Shown here: in pieces, positions 50,990 through 59,031 of the stretch
How the letters are laid out: each line of letters begins with the position of its first letter
Numbering within the stretch: position 1 is the stretch's first letter
NCBI RefSeq assembly: GCF_047302465.1
Contig: NZ_CP178621.1
Coordinates: 2,356,001-2,420,000, forward strand
Reading direction: 5' to 3'
DNA: 64,000 bases
From: JACMRP01 sp047302465
GTDB lineage: Bacteria; Bdellovibrionota; Bdellovibrionia; Bdellovibrionales; Bdellovibrionaceae
Program-made: the position numbers and the translations under genes
The notes under the pieces: model-generated
Told to the model about the DNA's origin: nothing
What the model saw: only the letters and a program-made list of their open reading frames with translations
Databases searched by the model: none

Positions 50990-51721
50990 ATGCTTAAACT
51001 TATTATTACTTGTACCCTATTTTTCTTCCTGAGTCCGACATCAAGTTTTGCAGCACCATCAAACGATGAATACTTCGGCATGACCGAAGACTTTCCACCC
51101 TTTAACTTTCTTGATAAAGAAAAGGTCGTTGGTTATTCCACCGACGTGATTGATCTTGCTTTCAAGAAAGCGCAACTCAAAACCACTTTTACTCTATGGC
51201 CGTGGTTACGCGCTTTCAATCAAGCGAAAGACACTCCTAAGTACTACGTCTACTCAACTTCACGCACACCTGAACGTGAAAAGCAGTTTAAGTGGGTAGG
51301 CCCCATTGCTAAAGACAGCGTTTACCTGATGGTCCTCAAAGACTCTCCCATCAAGGACTCTGCGGACTTTAAGAGTTTGAAAAAGTATTCGGTTTCAGGC
51401 CAAGCCGGAGATCAACCAGTTCTGTTTCTGCAAAAGAATGGCTTTGATGTTTTTATCGCTGCGGATGAAGCAGCCCGTATGAAAATGTTCAAAGATAAGA
51501 AAATCGAAATGGACATCATGACAACTGGAAGCCAAGAGATCTACGAACAACTCTGGAATCTGAAGTATCGTCGTGTGGCCTTCTTGTATGACACTGACTA
51601 CTGGGCGGCATTCAATGTGAATACACCAGATGCAGTAATCGCCAAGCTCAATAAAGCCGTGGCCGAAATGAAAAACAACGGCACTCTCGACAAGATTGCC
51701 GAGAAGTACCGAGCAAAATAA
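50990..51721 (+). CDS. Periplasmic solute-binding protein, SBP_bac_3 family
   Basis: A 243-residue exported binding protein with a signal peptide (MLKLIITCTLFFFLSPTSSFAAP). I chose the ATG at 50990 because it opens the signal peptide; an in-frame TTG at 50954 lies inside the hairpin. The family 3 pattern is clear: GMTEDFPPFNFLDKEKVVGYSTDVIDLAFKKA in outline, YSTSRTPEREKQFKWVGPI, and LNKAVAEMKNNGTLDKIAEKY at the end. The ligand is probably an amino acid or small organic anion. No permease or ATPase gene adjoins. It lacks a visible ribosome site. Confidence 0.87.
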   Translation: MLKLIITCTLFFFLSPTSSFAAPSNDEYFGMTEDFPPFNFLDKEKVVGYSTDVIDLAFKKAQLKTTFTLWPWLRAFNQAKDTPKYYVYSTSRTPEREKQFKWVGPIAKDSVYLMVLKDSPIKDSADFKSLKKYSVSGQAGDQPVLFLQKNGFDVFIAADEAARMKMFKDKKIEMDIMTTGSQEIYEQLWNLKYRRVAFLYDTDYWAAFNVNTPDAVIAKLNKAVAEMKNNGTLDKIAEKYRAK

Positions 51722-51727
51722 GAAAAC

Positions 51728-52033
51728 TTAGTTAGGGCAAACGATTGTCAAAGCTTCGCCGTTAACATTCAAAGAAATGTTAAGAGCTTCAACACGGCTT
51801 TGAGATACAGAGTATGAACCGTTTTTAGCGTAAACATCGTAAGCGCCATCAACCAAAAGGATGCTCACGAAAGTGCCTTGAGCAGTCGTACCTGTATAGC
51901 GATAAGCAGCTAAGTCCAATCCTGGCTTAGTGATATCTTCAAGAACAACAGTTTCAGAGTTCAATTGGCAAGTAGGTGTAAAAGCAAAAGAAACGCCCGG
52001 AAGCAGCAACGCCGCAAGAATCAAAGTCTTCAT
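51728..52033 (-). CDS. Small secreted hypothetical protein (101 aa)
   Basis: Not recognised. The start at 52033 (MKTLILAALLLPGVSFAF) follows a strong AGGAGG site; an in-frame start at 52057 would precede the signal peptide. The mature protein is beta-rich with one early Cys (PTCQLN) and one near the C-terminus (IVCPN), a layout that recurs in other small secreted proteins here. It is divergent from the LysR gene across a 92-bp AT-rich spacer with an inverted repeat, so LysR control is plausible. Confidence 0.78.
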   Translation of the reverse strand: MKTLILAALLLPGVSFAFTPTCQLNSETVVLEDITKPGLDLAAYRYTGTTAQGTFVSILLVDGAYDVYAKNGSYSVSQSRVEALNISLNVNGEALTIVCPN

Positions 52034-52088
52034 AAGACCTCCTATATGGAGAGGCATAATATACTCATTGCGTTATAATTAAAAATGG

Positions 52089-52108
52089 ATTATTATATAT
52101 TTAATAAT
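52089..52108. promoter_or_regulatory. AT-rich inverted repeat, candidate LysR-type box
   Basis: ATTATTA (52089-52095) and TAATAAT (52102-52108) are inverted copies with a 6-bp spacer, 17 bp before the LysR start codon and in the spacer shared with the divergent secreted-protein gene. LysR proteins usually bind such T-N11-A type repeats. The low complexity of the DNA weakens the case. Confidence 0.35.
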
Positions 52109-52125
52109 AACATTTTCTTATATTT

Positions 52126-53007
52126 ATGAATCAACCAAACCTTTACCATCTTCAATACTTTATCACTGCCGCCCGCTTGGGCAGTGTCGCGGCTGCCGCT
52201 CAGGCTCTGTCTGTCAGCCAGCCCGCAATCAGCCAAGGCATTAAAAAGCTTGAAGAAATCTTCGAGTGCGAACTCCTGATTCACTCTAAAAACCGCTTTA
52301 AAATCACGCCTGAAGGGCAACTTCTTCTAGAACGCTCTGAAGGGGTTTTTGGAGCACTTGAAAACCTCAAGCAAGGCTTGAAGGGACTCCAGGGACAAGT
52401 CACGGGTCCTTTAAGAATCGCCACTTCTTCGAGTGCGGCCCAAACCACCCTACCCGGAGTCCTTACGCGGTTTCTAAAAAAGCACCCCGAAGTACGCCCC
52501 TTAGTCAGCATCGGTACCGCGCTTGAGATCGTAAATCATGTTAAAAGCGGCCGCTCTGAAATCGGGATCGTTGTTGATGACGGCAGCGTTCGCGGAGTCA
52601 GCGTTCAAATCTTGCACGAAGGCCACTTTCAATGTGTCGCAAGTTCGCGCTTAAACCAAGAAAACATCAAGCATCACTTTATTGCCACTCAAGAACGTCC
52701 CGGCGCTGAAGAGCTCAAAAAGGCGTACGAGAAAAAGTATGACGAACTTCCTCATATCAAAATGGAAGTTGAAAACTGGGAAGCGATTGCCGAGATGGCC
52801 CGCCAAGGAATGGGCATAGGTTTTATTCCAGATGTGATTGCGTCTGCGTGGAGCGGAGTGAAGCCCGTCGAAGAGCTGGAAGATATCGGTCGGAAAATCA
52901 CTTACAAACTGATGCTCATCCACTCCGGAGAGCATCAGCTTTCAAAACAAGCTCAGGCCTTTATTGAGGCTGTGAGTTCTGAGGATCTTGGGACTCCTCG
53001 CTCATAA
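52126..53007 (+). CDS. LysR family transcriptional regulator
   Basis: A 293-residue LysR-type regulator. The N-terminal helix-turn-helix is classic (NLYHLQYFITAARLGSVAAAAQALSVSQPAISQGIKKLE in outline, residues 3-42), followed by ITPEGQLLLER and the linker helix. The rest is an effector-binding domain (PLRIATSSSAAQTTLPGVL; IGFIPDVIA). Related CysB- or CynR-like sequences sense small metabolites, but the effector is unknown. Divergent from a secreted-protein gene, its likeliest target. Its last 47 bp overlap the convergent HEAT-repeat gene. Confidence 0.94.
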   Translation: MNQPNLYHLQYFITAARLGSVAAAAQALSVSQPAISQGIKKLEEIFECELLIHSKNRFKITPEGQLLLERSEGVFGALENLKQGLKGLQGQVTGPLRIATSSSAAQTTLPGVLTRFLKKHPEVRPLVSIGTALEIVNHVKSGRSEIGIVVDDGSVRGVSVQILHEGHFQCVASSRLNQENIKHHFIATQERPGAEELKKAYEKKYDELPHIKMEVENWEAIAEMARQGMGIGFIPDVIASAWSGVKPVEELEDIGRKITYKLMLIHSGEHQLSKQAQAFIEAVSSEDLGTPRS

Positions 53008-54688
53008 TTTTGAGAAGCGCTTTGTCCACGGCTTGAGCAAGTTGCAATTTCTTTTGATTTGCCATCCAGCCAGAATTTTCTGCACGAACTTTGACGAGTT
53101 CCTGTTTCGCCACAGGGTCCTTGAAGAAGTTCAAAGCATTCGTTCCAGAGTCCCGCAGATCTTTGTCGCCGGATTTTAAGAGATCCAAAATTTGCGGCAA
53201 AGCAGGAGCTCCGATTTTACCTAACGTCTGACTACACCACTTACGCACTTCCGAATCTTGGTCACGTGCGCAAGTAATTGCGGTCTCGAGATTTGCGGTA
53301 GGTTCTTGGTTTTTAACGTCCATCTCAGCCAATGCACGTGCGGCAATGGGTTTTTCCAAACGTTTTGGCGTAATTACTTCCTGACGAATCGCCACGTATC
53401 CTGGGTCACCCAGGCATTCGAGCGCATCGATTGCTGGATCGTTGGCTTCGCCCGTTTTAATAGCGGCGACGATGCTTTCAATGTGCGGCTCTGCAATCTT
53501 GCGGCTTTCTTTAGGCAAGGAACAAATCATGCTGATAGCACGACGATTCGACGGAGAGTTTTCTCCGAGGTGCGTGGAAACATATTCCGCTACGAGGTCT
53601 TCGCGCTTAAGGTTGTGCACCAAAACTTTTGAAGCAACCCCACTGGCTTTTGAACTATCCAGCAAGCCCGTCAAACGCTTCATGGTCCACTTCGCTTCGT
53701 CCTCGCCAAGTTTTGGCAAAACGACCGAAGCTGCTTCGATCACTTCCAAAGGTTCGTTCTCGGAAATTCTTTTGACGATCAAATAGCCAATGCGCTTTAC
53801 GTCTTCGCGTGAAAACTTCATCATCATACGAATCGAAGCCGCGCGCACGACCGCATTTGGATGGTCCGTCATGATCTTCGCTAATTTAGGCAAGCCTACA
53901 ACGGACTTCATTTCTGCGCACTTCGTAGCTTGAATCGCCCAATAAACCACATCGTCTGGGCCATTGTGGATCAAAGATGCCTGAATGAGTTTATTTTTAT
54001 CACTGCAAGATTTGCCGGATTTTGCAGCGTCATGCAGCTCTAACGCCACTTCGGACTTTGCCGCAATTTCGTGTTTTACGTCGCTGGTTTCATCACCAGC
54101 TTCTGCGGTAGGCACTTCTTCGGCTTTAGGAGCAGAAGGCACCATCACAAAATCAGGGCGACTGGCTTTGTAAGCAGTCAGAATTGTATTTCCCAGGAAC
54201 ATGGCTGTTACAGGAACCATTGCAAAAATAGGAATGCTCAACATAAAGGCCGAGAAGCGGCTGAAAGCAACACGTGAACACCATACAAGAATCGGTCCCA
54301 TCACGCTGCGGATGATGACAAATAAACAGATCGCAAAAATCACAGGAATCACAACCGCATGCCAAACGACCGGTGCCCACGTCATTTGCCCTGCTAAAAA
54401 GAATCCATAACCAACACCTGCAACAATCACTGCACGCAGGAGCCAGCCCCATTGAGATTTTTTAAGACTGCTTGGAAGAGAATGCGCAATCCAGATTCCC
54501 GCTTTACTGAGAGTTTGAAAATTTGCATAGAAGCACAACACCACACCCACCCAGAGCGCATACCATGCGTACTGAGAGTACTGGTTCAAAAAAGCAAACT
54601 TAACGCCATCAACAACGATTGCGGCAATAATCAGGACAAAAAGCAGGAGCCATGGCAAAACCAATGCCCGCAGCACATTCATCTTCAT
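52961..54688 (-). CDS. Membrane-anchored HEAT-repeat protein
   Basis: A 575-residue protein. The start at 54688 (MKMNVLRALVLPWLL) follows GGAGG. Residues 5-190 contain about five hydrophobic segments. A Glu/Ala-rich linker follows, then a long helical solenoid of HEAT-like repeats (DHPNAVVRAASIRMMMKF; NEPLEVIEAASVVLPKL; QDSEVRKWCSQTLGKIGAPALPQILD; SGDKDLRDSGTNALNFF). HEAT arrays mediate protein binding, so this may be an inner-membrane scaffold. The C-terminal 47 bp overlap the lysR gene on the other strand. No enzymatic motif is seen. Confidence 0.82.
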   Translation of the reverse strand: MKMNVLRALVLPWLLLFVLIIAAIVVDGVKFAFLNQYSQYAWYALWVGVVLCFYANFQTLSKAGIWIAHSLPSSLKKSQWGWLLRAVIVAGVGYGFFLAGQMTWAPVVWHAVVIPVIFAICLFVIIRSVMGPILVWCSRVAFSRFSAFMLSIPIFAMVPVTAMFLGNTILTAYKASRPDFVMVPSAPKAEEVPTAEAGDETSDVKHEIAAKSEVALELHDAAKSGKSCSDKNKLIQASLIHNGPDDVVYWAIQATKCAEMKSVVGLPKLAKIMTDHPNAVVRAASIRMMMKFSREDVKRIGYLIVKRISENEPLEVIEAASVVLPKLGEDEAKWTMKRLTGLLDSSKASGVASKVLVHNLKREDLVAEYVSTHLGENSPSNRRAISMICSLPKESRKIAEPHIESIVAAIKTGEANDPAIDALECLGDPGYVAIRQEVITPKRLEKPIAARALAEMDVKNQEPTANLETAITCARDQDSEVRKWCSQTLGKIGAPALPQILDLLKSGDKDLRDSGTNALNFFKDPVAKQELVKVRAENSGWMANQKKLQLAQAVDKALLKIMSEESQDPQNSQPQ

Positions 54689-54767
54689 GAAGCCTCCATT
54701 CCAAAGCTCCAAGATAAATTGCCACCGGGTCCAGGTCCAGCTCTCTCACACTTTTTGACGCGGCATT

Positions 54768-56213
54768 TTATGGGCGCAGGGCCTTGTGAACTAAGGACTT
54801 TTCGCCATTGTTGTACTTGGCTAAGTCCCCTTGACGGAAACGTTCAAGGCTTTCACGTAGCTGCTGATTGGTCATAGGGCGATGATGACGAGAAATATAA
54901 GCCTCGTCTTGTTTCTTTATCTCTACTAAAAGCGTATTGCCGATATCGTTCAGAACCGTCATGACTCCCAAAGTTTTGCGCGGAATCTCTTTGTCGATAT
55001 CCGGTGCCCCTAAAAGCTTTTGAACCAGAGGCCACAGTGGCGTCTTACGGCTTGGCTGAACGATGTTTTTAGCAACCCAAGACTTTGGCGTATCATGGAA
55101 TTTGTACTGAAGCTGATCCAACCAGCGCATCATTTCCGATAAGATGGCATCCTTGTGACGGGAATCTCGCACCAAGCGATAGTCCTTCCAGTCCAATACC
55201 ATTTCAAAGTTCGGGTCTGTTTCCAAATCATCCGGAGTCACCAAACTTCCGCGCTGAAGACTCATCTTGCCTAAGAAATCATCATTTTTAAGATTCAATT
55301 GCGCAGGGAACATGGGAATCTTCAAAGCCCCCTTTGAAGCCTTGTCATAGGCATAGACCGCGACTTCCACGCAAGACATCACGCTATAGTCTTTGAAGTT
55401 CATATTGTAATCATAAGCGATGCGAGTGTTCGCCGCCTTCATCGCATAACCAGCCGCTGCAACGCCGAGTTCGGCGCTCTTTGGGCGTAACACCAACAAG
55501 CGCGCGTTCTCGTTTTTAAGCGCAAAATCCATTTCGTATTCTTTAGATCCCACACCCACATAAGCTTCGACGGTGCTTGGAACAAAGGTTTTTTGATCGA
55601 CATTCACAAAGACGACGTGGCTGTAGTGCGAGTGATTGTCACTGATCTGAGAAATGATGGCACTGATAAAAGACACTCCGCGCGCTAACATCAAATCACC
55701 GCTTTTGAATACAAACTTTGGATCATCAAGATCTGTACGCACAAAATACGGAGGATAAGCTTTGCGGTTATAAATCGGCACCGCCTGCTTTTGGAAATCT
55801 AAATCCGCAGGATTTAAAGCCGCCACGTTATAGGCAAATTCACCAAGGTAATCTTCGCCGTCTCTGAGCATATGGAAGACATCGCGTGCTTGAAGAATGC
55901 AGTCCTTGCCCACTTCGCTCAATTTTTTATGAATACCTGATCGCAATTGCCAGAAAAGACCTGCTGTCTTTGCAGCGTTGGCCTTCAAATCGTCGTTGGT
56001 GTATGCATTCCAATCCAAGTTTTTAAGATTGGTTTGCAAGCTCCCTAAAATCGCACCACAACTGTCTTTGTTGTAATCGGGACTGCTAACGGTTGCGATA
56101 TACTTCTGAGTTTCCTCTTGAATGATTGTCGAATCTGTCGACGAAGGTTTTCTAGAAGTCGAAGAACACTGAACGGAAAAAGTTAAAAGAGAAACTAACA
56201 AGACACGGATCAT
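54768..56213 (-). CDS. Lipoprotein with YiiX/C92-like permuted papain fold
   Basis: A 481-residue protein. The start at 56213 (MIRVLLVSLLTFSVQC) follows GGGGG and gives a lipobox ending at Cys. The middle shows the YiiX/YebB (peptidase C92) plan: GDLMLARGVSFISAIISQ, the His-bearing strand SHYSHVVFVNVD, VEAYVGVGSKEYEM, and the nucleophile region VMSCVEVAVYAYDKA, where Cys follows His as in permuted NlpC/P60 enzymes. Such enzymes act on amide or thioester bonds. The N- and C-terminal parts are helical and unassigned. It lies 79 bp upstream of the HEAT gene, in the same direction. Confidence 0.8.
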   Translation of the reverse strand: MIRVLLVSLLTFSVQCSSTSRKPSSTDSTIIQEETQKYIATVSSPDYNKDSCGAILGSLQTNLKNLDWNAYTNDDLKANAAKTAGLFWQLRSGIHKKLSEVGKDCILQARDVFHMLRDGEDYLGEFAYNVAALNPADLDFQKQAVPIYNRKAYPPYFVRTDLDDPKFVFKSGDLMLARGVSFISAIISQISDNHSHYSHVVFVNVDQKTFVPSTVEAYVGVGSKEYEMDFALKNENARLLVLRPKSAELGVAAAGYAMKAANTRIAYDYNMNFKDYSVMSCVEVAVYAYDKASKGALKIPMFPAQLNLKNDDFLGKMSLQRGSLVTPDDLETDPNFEMVLDWKDYRLVRDSRHKDAILSEMMRWLDQLQYKFHDTPKSWVAKNIVQPSRKTPLWPLVQKLLGAPDIDKEIPRKTLGVMTVLNDIGNTLLVEIKKQDEAYISRHHRPMTNQQLRESLERFRQGDLAKYNNGEKSLVHKALRP

Positions 56214-56283
56214 GAAAACCCCCATAGATCCATTTTTGGGGATTTTCTAAACAGGGTCTACGCGACCAAGGAAGGGTTCTCTT

Positions 56284-57486
56284 CTAAAGGAACACTTCCT
56301 CGGGCGGATCTTGCAGATTGTAATCCGAACGCATGACAAAACCATAAGCGCCGACATCTCCGATCACCAAGAAGTCCCCTTCTTGTAGCTCCGAGAGATC
56401 GCGATCCGAGGCCAAGAAGTCACCAGACTCGCAAATGGGACCAACAACGTCGTATTTCTTAGTGCCGTTCTCTGATTTTTCATTCAGAGTCCAGACCCGG
56501 TGATGCGCTCCATACAGAGTTGGACGGAGCAAGTGGTGCATGCCCGTATCGACGATGGCAAAATTCTTTACCGATGTTTTTTTCAAATACTGCACTTGTG
56601 TTAGCAAAACTCCGGCATGGGCAACTAGCCAACGTCCGGGCTCTGTTTGAATTTTCGCACGCAGGCCTTTGAGTTCTGTGAAAACAATGTTCGCATAATC
56701 CTGCAACAATTTTTCTTCAGCTTCGATTTCCTGAGTGTCGTAGAAAATCCCAAGACCGCCACCAACGTCAAAGGTGTCGCAACTTGGAAATTCTTTTTGC
56801 AGATCTTCATACACCGGACGCAACAACTTCAAAGCATCACGGAAACCCGACAGATTGTGCATTTGCGATCCCAGATGCAAACTCACACCTTTGAAAATCA
56901 GGCACTCAGAGTTTTCTTTTAGGACCGTTTTTAACTCTGGCAAATCCGTAAAGGCCATGCCGAATTTATTATTGTGCAAGCCTGTTGCGATATACGGATG
57001 GGTCTCGATATCCACATCAGGATTCAGGCGGAAAACCACATTGGTCTTCTTGTTCATTTCTTTGGCAATCTTAGCAATTCGACGAAGCTCTGGAATGCTT
57101 TCAACATTGATTTGTTCTAAACCCATTTCCAAAGTTTGACGGATCTCTTTATGAGTCTTGCCGACTCCGCTATAGATCAAGGCTTGGGGTTTAAATCCGC
57201 ACTCTTGAGCACGACGGATTTCTCCGCCACTGACAACATCCAAGCCACAACCAAGGCTGTGAAGACATTGTAAAACCTGCGGGTGAGAATTCGCTTTCAT
57301 CGCGTAATAAACTTGCACTCCAGGCAGCGCTTTTTGGAAAATCTGAACCCGCTCTTTGAGGATATCCAAATCGTAAACATAAGTGGGCCTTTGGTAGTTA
57401 CTTACCAATGAAAAGAGGGCCTTTTTTTGGGGGCCTAGCACCAATTTTTGCTTCTCATATTGCAAATACAACTTCGCTTTTGACAT
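56284..57486 (-). CDS. lysA: Diaminopimelate decarboxylase
   Basis: A 400-residue PLP enzyme that converts meso-diaminopimelate to L-lysine. The PLP lysine is Lys64 in VYYAMKANSHP. Other family motifs are SGGEIRRA, LHLGSQ, the phosphate-binding DVGGGLG and the late catalytic CESGDFLA. Length is right for LysA. It is divergent from an MpaA-like peptidase gene and dapD, so a DAP/lysine cluster is evident. The spacer holds a palindrome at 57494-57503. Confidence 0.93.
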   Translation of the reverse strand: MSKAKLYLQYEKQKLVLGPQKKALFSLVSNYQRPTYVYDLDILKERVQIFQKALPGVQVYYAMKANSHPQVLQCLHSLGCGLDVVSGGEIRRAQECGFKPQALIYSGVGKTHKEIRQTLEMGLEQINVESIPELRRIAKIAKEMNKKTNVVFRLNPDVDIETHPYIATGLHNNKFGMAFTDLPELKTVLKENSECLIFKGVSLHLGSQMHNLSGFRDALKLLRPVYEDLQKEFPSCDTFDVGGGLGIFYDTQEIEAEEKLLQDYANIVFTELKGLRAKIQTEPGRWLVAHAGVLLTQVQYLKKTSVKNFAIVDTGMHHLLRPTLYGAHHRVWTLNEKSENGTKKYDVVGPICESGDFLASDRDLSELQEGDFLVIGDVGAYGFVMRSDYNLQDPPEEVFL

Positions 57487-57493
57487 CTCTCAT

Positions 57494-57503
57494 CCTCATG
57501 AGG
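57494..57503. promoter_or_regulatory. Palindrome in the lysA/mpaA-like divergent spacer
   Basis: CCTCATGAGG is a perfect 10-bp palindrome 8 bp before the lysA start and 42 bp before the divergent peptidase gene. It could be an operator shared by both promoters, or chance. Confidence 0.3.
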
Positions 57504-57544
57504 TTTTATGGGACCTCTTGTGAGTCTAACGAGAAGGACGACTT

Positions 57545-58201
57545 ATGAAAACATCTGTTTTTGGATATAGCTCTTTGGGACTACCCATCATAGCCTACGA
57601 GTTCCGTAACTCAGGCCCCGAAGTTCTAATTTTAGGCGGAGTCCACGGCGATGAGGTTGAGGGTGTTCTGGCTGCGCAGGCTCTATTGGGCCGCTTCATG
57701 GAGTCCTTCCCGTATCATCTGAATCTCGTTTTGGTTCCCCAATTCAATATCGAAGGGGTCATGAATAAAACCCGCGGCAACGCCCGTGGCGTCGACTTAA
57801 ACCGTAACTTGAAGACTAAAGATTGGTCTCCTGAAGTAAAAACTCCACGTTATCATCCAGGGCCTGCTGCTGGCAGCGAGCCTGAAAACCAAGCTTTGAT
57901 GAAATATATCGACGAGAAAAAACCAAAATGGATTTTGTCTTTGCACTCATGGCATCCGGTTTTGAACGTCAATGGGGATTGCCGGGCCGAGGCCGAAGTT
58001 TTGGCAAAACACACAGGTTATAAAATCGATGATGATATCGGCTATCCGACTCCGGGTTGTTTGGGGACGTATGCGGGACTTGAGCGCACGTCGCCAACTT
58101 TGACTTATGAAATTGAACGCGGCCAGGATCACGCGGCCATCTTAAAGATGCATGTGCCAGCGATTTTGGAAGCCTTGAAAGTGACTGAGAAAAGGAAGTA
58201 A
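57545..58201 (+). CDS. M14 family carboxypeptidase, MpaA-like (murein peptide amidase)
   Basis: A 218-residue zinc peptidase without signal peptide. Metal ligands are His34 and Glu37 in GGVHGDEVEG and His in LSLHSWHP (about 134). Substrate-binding NRN appears in VDLNRNLKTKDW, and the catalytic Glu is in TYEIERG (about 190). It resembles cytoplasmic MpaA, which cuts D-Glu-meso-DAP amide bonds in murein tripeptides and so releases DAP. The neighbouring lysA and dapD support that reading. Succinylglutamate desuccinylase-like enzymes share the motifs and are the alternative. Confidence 0.85.
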   Translation: MKTSVFGYSSLGLPIIAYEFRNSGPEVLILGGVHGDEVEGVLAAQALLGRFMESFPYHLNLVLVPQFNIEGVMNKTRGNARGVDLNRNLKTKDWSPEVKTPRYHPGPAAGSEPENQALMKYIDEKKPKWILSLHSWHPVLNVNGDCRAEAEVLAKHTGYKIDDDIGYPTPGCLGTYAGLERTSPTLTYEIERGQDHAAILKMHVPAILEALKVTEKRK

Positions 58202-58203
58202 AC

Positions 58204-59031
58204 ATGGACTTTGCAAATTCAATTCTACAAATCTGGGACGAAGTGCAAGCAGGAGCAAAAATCGACGATCTTTCTTTTGATAAGAAAGCCGCGATTGAAC
58301 AAACTATTCAAGGCCTGGACACAGGTACACTGCGTGTTTGTGAAAAAATCGAAGGCCAATGGACCACCAATGAGTGGATCAAAAAAGGCATTCTGCTTTA
58401 CTTCCGTTTGCAAAAAATGAGTTTGATGCAAGCCGGAGATTTTAATTACTACGACAAAATCCCAGTAAAAAAATGGAATGGCAGCGAAGGTGTTCGCGCT
58501 GTTCCACATGCGATCGCTCGTAAAGGTTCTTTCGTTGAAAGTGGCGCGATCTTGATGCCCTCTTATGTAAACATCGGCGCTTACGTAGGGTCTGGCACAA
58601 TGGTGGATACATGGGCGACTGTGGGCTCTTGCGCACAAATCGGTAAAAACGTTCACTTGTCAGGTGGCGTAGGTATTGGCGGCGTTCTTGAACCTATTCA
58701 AGCAAGTCCCGTGATTGTTGAAGACAACGCGTTCATTGGCAGTCGCTGTATCGTTGTTGAAGGTGCCGTGATCGAAGAAGGCGCTGTCTTAGGTGCCGGC
58801 GTGACGATCACTGCTTCTACAAAAATTATCGATGTAACGGGCGCTCAAGAAAAAGTCTACAACGGACGAGTTCCTAAAAACTCCGTTGTCATTCCTGGTA
58901 CTGTGATGAAGAAGTTCGCGGCCGGCGAATACGGCACTCCGTGCGCATTGATCATCGGCCAAAGAAAGCCAAGCACGGACTTGAAGACATCTTTGACAGA
59001 TGCTCTTCGCGACTTCCAAGTTTCGGTTTAG
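58204..59031 (+). CDS. dapD: 2,3,4,5-tetrahydropyridine-2,6-dicarboxylate N-succinyltransferase
   Basis: A 275-residue DapD, which succinylates tetrahydrodipicolinate in the DAP/lysine pathway. The N-terminus (SFDKKAAIEQTIQGLDTG; ILLYFRLQKM) and centre (MPSYVNIGAYVGSGTMVDTWATVGSCAQIG) are typical. Hexapeptide repeats (ILMPSYVNIGAYVG, VILGAGV-type) build a left-handed beta-helix. Length equals the E. coli enzyme within a few residues. It starts 2 bp after the MpaA-like gene, so the two are co-translated, and it overlaps the convergent permease gene by 4 bp. Confidence 0.96.
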   Translation: MDFANSILQIWDEVQAGAKIDDLSFDKKAAIEQTIQGLDTGTLRVCEKIEGQWTTNEWIKKGILLYFRLQKMSLMQAGDFNYYDKIPVKKWNGSEGVRAVPHAIARKGSFVESGAILMPSYVNIGAYVGSGTMVDTWATVGSCAQIGKNVHLSGGVGIGGVLEPIQASPVIVEDNAFIGSRCIVVEGAVIEEGAVLGAGVTITASTKIIDVTGAQEKVYNGRVPKNSVVIPGTVMKKFAAGEYGTPCALIIGQRKPSTDLKTSLTDALRDFQVSV

